In this document: piece after piece, positions 59,987-64,000 of the stretch
Position numbering within the stretch: the first letter of the stretch is position 1
Layout: every line of letters begins with the position of its first letter
Assembly (NCBI RefSeq): GCF_000801315.1
Contig: NZ_CP010054.1
Span: 3,658,001 to 3,722,000, forward strand
Length of the DNA: 64,000 nt
Origin: Hymenobacter sp. DG25B
Lineage (GTDB): Bacteria; Bacteroidota; Bacteroidia; Cytophagales; Hymenobacteraceae
Direction: 5' to 3'
Position numbers and translations under genes: made by a program
The notes under the pieces: model-generated
What the model was told of the DNA's origin: nothing
Databases searched by the model: none
What the model saw: the letters and a program-made list of their open reading frames with translations, nothing else

Positions 59987-62638
59987 TTACAGGCGAGCCC
60001 CTACTACTACGGTGCGCTTATACTCCCGCTTCGTGCCGCCCTTGGGCTGCAACAGCTGAATATGGAGCAGGTAATACCCAACGGTAGCTTTTCGCCCCTG
60101 GTCCGTGAGGCCGTCCCACTGCACAAAGCCCTTGGTAGCCAGGGTTTCGTTGCGCACCAGGCGGCGCACCAACCGGCCCTGGGCATCATAAATGGTAACG
60201 CTGGCCAGGTTGCCGGGCTCATTGAGGGTGTAGTTGAGAGTGGTAAAATCTTTCTCTCCGTCTCCATCCGGGGTAAACACTTCGGGCTCCAGCGTAAAGA
60301 GCTTGCTGCCATTAGGGTCCTCCTGATACTGCGAGTTGCGGCGCCCCGGCGTGGCATAGCCCACGCTGCCGGCGGCCGAGTGGAAGTTAGCCGCCGTGCT
60401 GGGCCCCTCCGGCCGAATACGCTCCAACGACACGCCATTCACATCAGAAAGCACCGCCAGGTGCTGCTTGGCACTATACGCTACCTGATCCAGCACCACG
60501 CCCTGTGCCGTTTTCACTACTACCTGGCCGGCATCATCGGGGAATGACGGCAGGGAAGTCATTAACAGGAAGGCGGCGGGGTCGTGGGTGGGGTAATGCG
60601 CCTGCACGATATCGGGGCGGGTGGTGAGCACCAGCAGCTGGCCGGGAGCCAGCACGTACGTGTCCTCGCTAATGGTTTCGGCATCCAGACCGCCATCGGC
60701 CATGATATTGCCTAGCTGAGCCTCCTGCAGGTCCAGGTATTTGCCGGAGCGGTTCAGCAGCTCCACAAAATCAACGCCGCCGGTGCGAGGGTTAAACAGG
60801 ATTTCATTGATGACTATATCTCCCACCTCCGCTACCGAGGGTAACGCAAAAGTGGCAGAGGTAGCCGGGCCGGCCGCATTGCCCACGCAGTCGGTGGCGC
60901 TTTGCACCTGCACCGTTACCTGCTGGCTGGGCTGCAGGGCCGTATTCAGTTCCAGATCTACCGTCTGAAAACCGGGCGAGGCTACCACTACCTTCGTAAT
61001 GGTGGGGCCGCCCGTTAGCGTGTACAGCACCGGGTTGGCAGCGGCTACGCTATCCAGCTTCTCAGCAAAGTACAGCCGAACGGTGGTGGCATTAATGGCC
61101 ACTGCTTTCTGCAGCACCGGGGCGGTATGGTCGCCGTTGGTGGCCTGCACGGAGTTGGCCTTGCCGGGGGTGCCGCCACTGGCGTCGTTGCTGGCCGTCC
61201 AGTTCTCGATGCCGGCGCACGGGTTGGTGGTATCTACCATTTCCAGTGCCCAGCCGCCCTCTTTCTTTCCACCATCCTTGTACCAAGTATCCGAATAGCT
61301 GACGGAAAACAGGGTTTTGCCGTCGCGGGCACGCAGCACCAGCTGGTCGCCGCTGTTGTTGAGGCTGGGGAAGTTACTCAGGGCAAATACTTTTCCGTAG
61401 CTGGCAAACAAACTGCCTCGGGTGCTGCCGCATACCACCGCATACTCGCCGGGCTGCAGGGAAGCACCGGCCGGGAATACGGCTACTGTGCTGCTGCCCA
61501 GCTTCAGCAACCGGATGCCCGCCAGACTGATAACCTGGGTGGTTGGGTTGAAAATCTCCAGATACTCCGAGGCCGGCAAACCAACCACCGGCGACTCATC
61601 GGCCAGAATTTCAGTGATGAGCACCTGATTGACGCCGGGTTGCACGGCAAAGCCGCTGTTTACAAACTCCACCTGCGCGGGCGTGGCCAGCGTATTGCCA
61701 AACAGGTCGGCTACCTGCTGCACCGTTAGGGTATTGGTGCCCAGTGGCAGGTCGGTGGCCAGGGTCAGGTGCACCAGAGTATTATCGGTGGCGTCGCGCA
61801 CGGCAGCACTTACAGAGGGAGTGCTGTTTTTTAGCTGATAATTGGAAGCCAGCTGGGTTTCGGTTACGGCTTCGGAGAATTGCACATCGAGCTGTCGGGC
61901 CGCTGTGGGCGTTACGGTTAGTGGCTGGGGCGCCTGCTGGTCGCTGACGCGGAAATCATCGAAGTAAAAACTGCGGCTGTTAGAAGAGGAATACGTGAGA
62001 GCAATGCCCAAGTAGTTGCTGGTGTGGTAGGTGGCATCGGTAGCAGTACCCTCGGTGGTATAGCTCTGGCCGGTGCCGGTCAGGTCGGTTTCCAGGGTCC
62101 AGGTATCATTGGCGGCGCGGGTTACCCGCACGCGCACCACGTTGTTGTTGCTGGAGTTCAGGGACTGGTCGCGGCCGTTTATCACGTAGGCCGCGCTGGT
62201 GGAGGCATCTTTGCGAAACAGGCTTATTTCATCGGGCGTGCCGCCCAGGCGCACATAGTAGCCGTGGTTGGTGGTGGCCCGCAGGTCGTTTTGGTCGGAG
62301 AGCAGCCACACATCGGCCAGGTTCCCGCTGCTGGTGGCCAGCTTCAGGTTGGCGTAGAACTCCCACGTAGTGCCGGAGACAGCCAGGCTGGGCGTGACCA
62401 GCTGCAGGCTGGTGCCCGTTACGGCGGGGCCGTTGCTTTGCAGCTGCAGCGCGGTGTTTACTTCAAAGCTGGCAACGTCTCCCGTCCAGGCAGGATTTTC
62501 GACGAAATTTCCATCGGTGAAAGACTCACTTAACTGTGCCTGGGCTGGAACAGCGCCTGCTATAAGAAAAAGAAGAAGGCCGGCAAGGAGAGAAAGATGC
62601 GCAAAACGGGGCGCCAACGCGGAGGAAACGTGGTTCAC
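59987..62638 (-). CDS. Large secreted lamin-tail-domain protein with FlgD-like C-terminus (T9SS cargo)
   Basis: A GTG at 62638 gives a typical signal peptide (basic APRFAH, then LLAGLLLFLIAGAVPAQAQ); an ATG at 62683 adds 15 residues and is also possible. The mature protein of about 850 residues has an N-terminal jelly-roll-like domain (about 35-240), an Ig-like SbsA region (about 245-325), a lamin-tail domain (about 340-500: ITEILADESPVVGLPASEYLEIFN), a second Ig-like part and a second lamin-tail domain (about 615-760: INEILFNPRTGGVDFVELLNRSG), and a FlgD-Ig-like/T9SS-type end (about 795-883: PEVFTPDGDGEKDFTTL, VTIYDAQGRLVRR, VGYYLLHIQL). Such proteins are surface-exposed. No enzyme motif is seen. 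Confidence 0.88.
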   Translation of the reverse strand: MNHVSSALAPRFAHLSLLAGLLLFLIAGAVPAQAQLSESFTDGNFVENPAWTGDVASFEVNTALQLQSNGPAVTGTSLQLVTPSLAVSGTTWEFYANLKLATSSGNLADVWLLSDQNDLRATTNHGYYVRLGGTPDEISLFRKDASTSAAYVINGRDQSLNSSNNNVVRVRVTRAANDTWTLETDLTGTGQSYTTEGTATDATYHTSNYLGIALTYSSSNSRSFYFDDFRVSDQQAPQPLTVTPTAARQLDVQFSEAVTETQLASNYQLKNSTPSVSAAVRDATDNTLVHLTLATDLPLGTNTLTVQQVADLFGNTLATPAQVEFVNSGFAVQPGVNQVLITEILADESPVVGLPASEYLEIFNPTTQVISLAGIRLLKLGSSTVAVFPAGASLQPGEYAVVCGSTRGSLFASYGKVFALSNFPSLNNSGDQLVLRARDGKTLFSVSYSDTWYKDGGKKEGGWALEMVDTTNPCAGIENWTASNDASGGTPGKANSVQATNGDHTAPVLQKAVAINATTVRLYFAEKLDSVAAANPVLYTLTGGPTITKVVVASPGFQTVDLELNTALQPSQQVTVQVQSATDCVGNAAGPATSATFALPSVAEVGDIVINEILFNPRTGGVDFVELLNRSGKYLDLQEAQLGNIMADGGLDAETISEDTYVLAPGQLLVLTTRPDIVQAHYPTHDPAAFLLMTSLPSFPDDAGQVVVKTAQGVVLDQVAYSAKQHLAVLSDVNGVSLERIRPEGPSTAANFHSAAGSVGYATPGRRNSQYQEDPNGSKLFTLEPEVFTPDGDGEKDFTTLNYTLNEPGNLASVTIYDAQGRLVRRLVRNETLATKGFVQWDGLTDQGRKATVGYYLLHIQLLQPKGGTKREYKRTVVVGARL

Positions 62639-62773
62639 GAGGGAAACTGACAAAAAAGAAAGGGGCAACCCGGCCGGGCACATGCCGGATCATGCATCTA
62701 AGTAACTGGCTTTTCCCGACATTTGCCACGTTTTGGGCTTTGCCCGAAGCTTCATTTTTTGCTGCACGATTTT

Positions 62774-63769
62774 ATGAAAGTCGCAATTGTAGGTGCCACC
62801 GGCCTGGTTGGGGGCGAAATGCTGAAAGTGCTGGCCGAACGCCGGTTTCCCGTTACCGAGCTACTGCCCGTTGCCTCGGAAAAATCAGTGGGTCAGGAAA
62901 TCGAATTTCAGGGCCGGAAATTCAAAGTAGTGAGCATGGACGACGCCATTGCGGCCCGGCCGGACGTAGCCATTTTCTCGGCGGGCGGCTCCGTGTCCAA
63001 AGAGCAGGCGCCCCGGTTTGCGGCAGTGGGCACCGTGGTAATTGACAACTCCTCGGCCTGGCGCATGGACCCCACCAAAAAACTGGTAGTGCCCGAAATC
63101 AACGCCAAAGCCCTCACCCCCGAAGATAAAATCATTGCCAACCCCAACTGCTCCACCATTCAGATGGTGCTGGCCCTGCACACCCTGCACGATGCCTACC
63201 GCATCCGGCGCATTGTGGTAAGCACCTACCAGAGCGTGACGGGCACCGGAAAAAAAGCCGTGGACCAGCTTATGCAGGAGCGCGCCGGCACTGAGGTAAC
63301 CAACCCCGCTTATCCGCACCGCATCGACCTGAACGTGCTGCCCCACATTGATGTATTCGAGGACAACGGCTACACCAAGGAGGAGATGAAGATGGTGAAG
63401 GAAACCAAGAAAATCATGGGCGACGACTCCATTCAGGTAACGGCCACCACCGTGCGCATCCCCGTAATGGGTGGCCACTCAGAGTCTGTGAACGTGGAGT
63501 TTGAGCAGGAATTCGAACTGGCCGACGTCTATAAAATCCTGGCCAAAACCGAAGGCGTGGAAGTAGTAGATGACCCAGCGCAGAACCGCTACCCCATGCC
63601 CAAAGATGCTCACGGCAAAGATGCCGTGCTGGTAGGCCGCATCCGCCGCGACGAGTCCCAACCCCGCACCCTGAACCTGTGGGTAGTGGCTGATAACCTG
63701 CGGAAAGGTGCCGCTACCAATGCCGTGCAGATAGCGGAGAAAATGCTGAAAATGGGGCTACTGAAGTAG
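62774..63769 (+). CDS. asd: Aspartate-semialdehyde dehydrogenase
   Basis: The ATG at 62774 (MKVAIVGATGLVGGEM) gives a 331-residue enzyme; the frame extends 17 codons upstream. It has the NADP loop GATGLVGG (about 7-14), SAGGSVSKE, the catalytic Cys126 in NPNCSTIQ, the catalytic Gln/His region STYQSVTGTGKKA and VMGGHSESVNVEF, and the C-terminal RGAATNAVQIAEK part (as KGAATNAVQIAEK). Asd reduces aspartyl phosphate to aspartate semialdehyde in lysine, threonine and methionine synthesis. The terminator hairpin overlaps its stop codon. It diverges from the large secreted protein gene. Confidence 0.98.
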   Translation: MKVAIVGATGLVGGEMLKVLAERRFPVTELLPVASEKSVGQEIEFQGRKFKVVSMDDAIAARPDVAIFSAGGSVSKEQAPRFAAVGTVVIDNSSAWRMDPTKKLVVPEINAKALTPEDKIIANPNCSTIQMVLALHTLHDAYRIRRIVVSTYQSVTGTGKKAVDQLMQERAGTEVTNPAYPHRIDLNVLPHIDVFEDNGYTKEEMKMVKETKKIMGDDSIQVTATTVRIPVMGGHSESVNVEFEQEFELADVYKILAKTEGVEVVDDPAQNRYPMPKDAHGKDAVLVGRIRRDESQPRTLNLWVVADNLRKGAATNAVQIAEKMLKMGLLK

Positions 63770-63781
63770 CCCCATTTTTTT
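63754..63781 (+). terminator. Intrinsic terminator overlapping the asd stop codon
   Basis: A perfect 8-base stem (63754-63761 with 63766-63773, loop TGAA) is followed by seven T. The stop codon of asd lies inside the right arm. Confidence 0.85.
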
Positions 63782-63808
63782 ATTTAAATAACTATTGCCG
63801 TCTTTACT

Positions 63809-64000
63809 ATGCTACGTGGATTCCGGGCGCTACTATGGAGCGCCGTTATTCTTGCAAGTTCGTCCCAGCTGCAAGCTCAAAGTCAGAATGGCCCTGATGG
63901 GAATGCAGTGTATACGTATGTTGAGCAGATGCCCGTATTTCCCGGCGGGCAACAGGCTTTATTTCAGACCCTGGGCCAGACGTTAGTTTACCCCACAGAG
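63809..64000 (+). CDS. Secreted TonB C-terminal-domain protein (right edge truncated)
   Basis: An ATG at 63809 opens a frame that stays open to the window end (64 codons). The first residues, MLRGFRALLWSAVILASSSQ, form a signal peptide likely cut near LQAQ. The visible mature part, YTYVEQMPVFPGGQQALFQT then LGQTLVYP, is the start of the TonB C-terminal-like domain that is common in Bacteroidota energy transducer TonB proteins (pattern VEQMPxFPGG). Here there is a cleavable signal peptide rather than a membrane anchor, so the protein is periplasmic or secreted. The rest lies outside the window. The fold is well supported; role unknown. Confidence 0.75.
   Translation, partial: MLRGFRALLWSAVILASSSQLQAQSQNGPDGNAVYTYVEQMPVFPGGQQALFQTLGQTLVYPTE

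Overview
The window looks like a chromosomal segment of a GC-rich member of the Bacteroidota, most likely a Hymenobacter-like organism (Cytophagales, Hymenobacteraceae). The signs are TonB-dependent receptors, DUF5074/YncE-type surface lipoproteins, three type IX secretion (T9SS) cargo proteins with different C-terminal domains, the conserved rpsU-xer-hpf block, Bacteroidota promoters (TTG-N19-TAnnTTTG) and outer-membrane barrels of the PorT/OMP_b-brl kind. The genus is an inference. No phage, transposase, CRISPR array or rRNA was seen. Coding density is normal, and nearly every convergent gene pair is separated by a strong intrinsic hairpin.

Layout. 1-2.4 kb: end of a TonB receptor plus a YncE-like lipoprotein, resembling BtuB/BtuG of cobalamin uptake. 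2.5-5.5 kb: a small lipoprotein, a small membrane protein, an AraC regulator with a CPRC metal-binding-like head, and a Met/His-rich outer-membrane protein (putative copper response). 5.5-10.4 kb: a B12-binding radical SAM protein carrying an in-frame palindromic repeat, a hydrolase-like lipoprotein, a PaiA-like acetyltransferase and a small membrane protein. 10.5 kb: tRNA-Gly(CCC) with promoter and terminator. 11.1-21.3 kb: a signalling block of two multi-PAS histidine kinases, a CheB-CheR-PAS fusion and a divergent stand-alone CheB with a zinc-ribbon tail, without any response regulator. 21.6-24.8 kb: a DUF421 protein, a small secreted protein and uvrB. 25-27.5 kb: an ECF sigma factor overlapping a single protein that joins a cytoplasmic head, a transmembrane helix, a long low-complexity linker and an outer-membrane barrel-like domain. 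27.5-28.36 kb: about 900 bases without a gene. 28.4-36.9 kb: a large TonB-receptor-like protein, aroE, a DedA protein, a spermidine-synthase-like methyltransferase, an esterase, a phosphosulfolactate synthase homologue and a TPR protein. 37-42.3 kb: a polysaccharide-export operon (Wza-like, Wzc-like kinase, YwqE-like phosphatase, NAD-dependent epimerase). 42.5-46.7 kb: acyl-CoA dehydrogenase, rpsU, xer recombinase, hpf, metK. 47-53.2 kb: a secreted barrel protein, an S9 peptidase, a GNAT and an amidase. 53.3-56.5 kb: two T9SS cargo proteins. 56.5-59.9 kb: a CDF metal-efflux gene divergent from an Nramp importer plus an outer-membrane partner, with a palindromic operator between them. 60-64 kb: a third large secreted protein, asd, and the start of a secreted TonB-C-domain protein cut by the window edge.

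The parts most worth a second look are the sigma factor/membrane-spanning barrel fusion, the palindromic repeat translated inside the radical SAM gene, the CheB/CheR/PAS kinase island without response regulators (one kinase has Asn in place of the Asp after its phospho-accepting His), and the DtxR/MntR-like operator between opposing metal transporters. Functional statements rest on reading motifs in the translated sequences; no database search was run.
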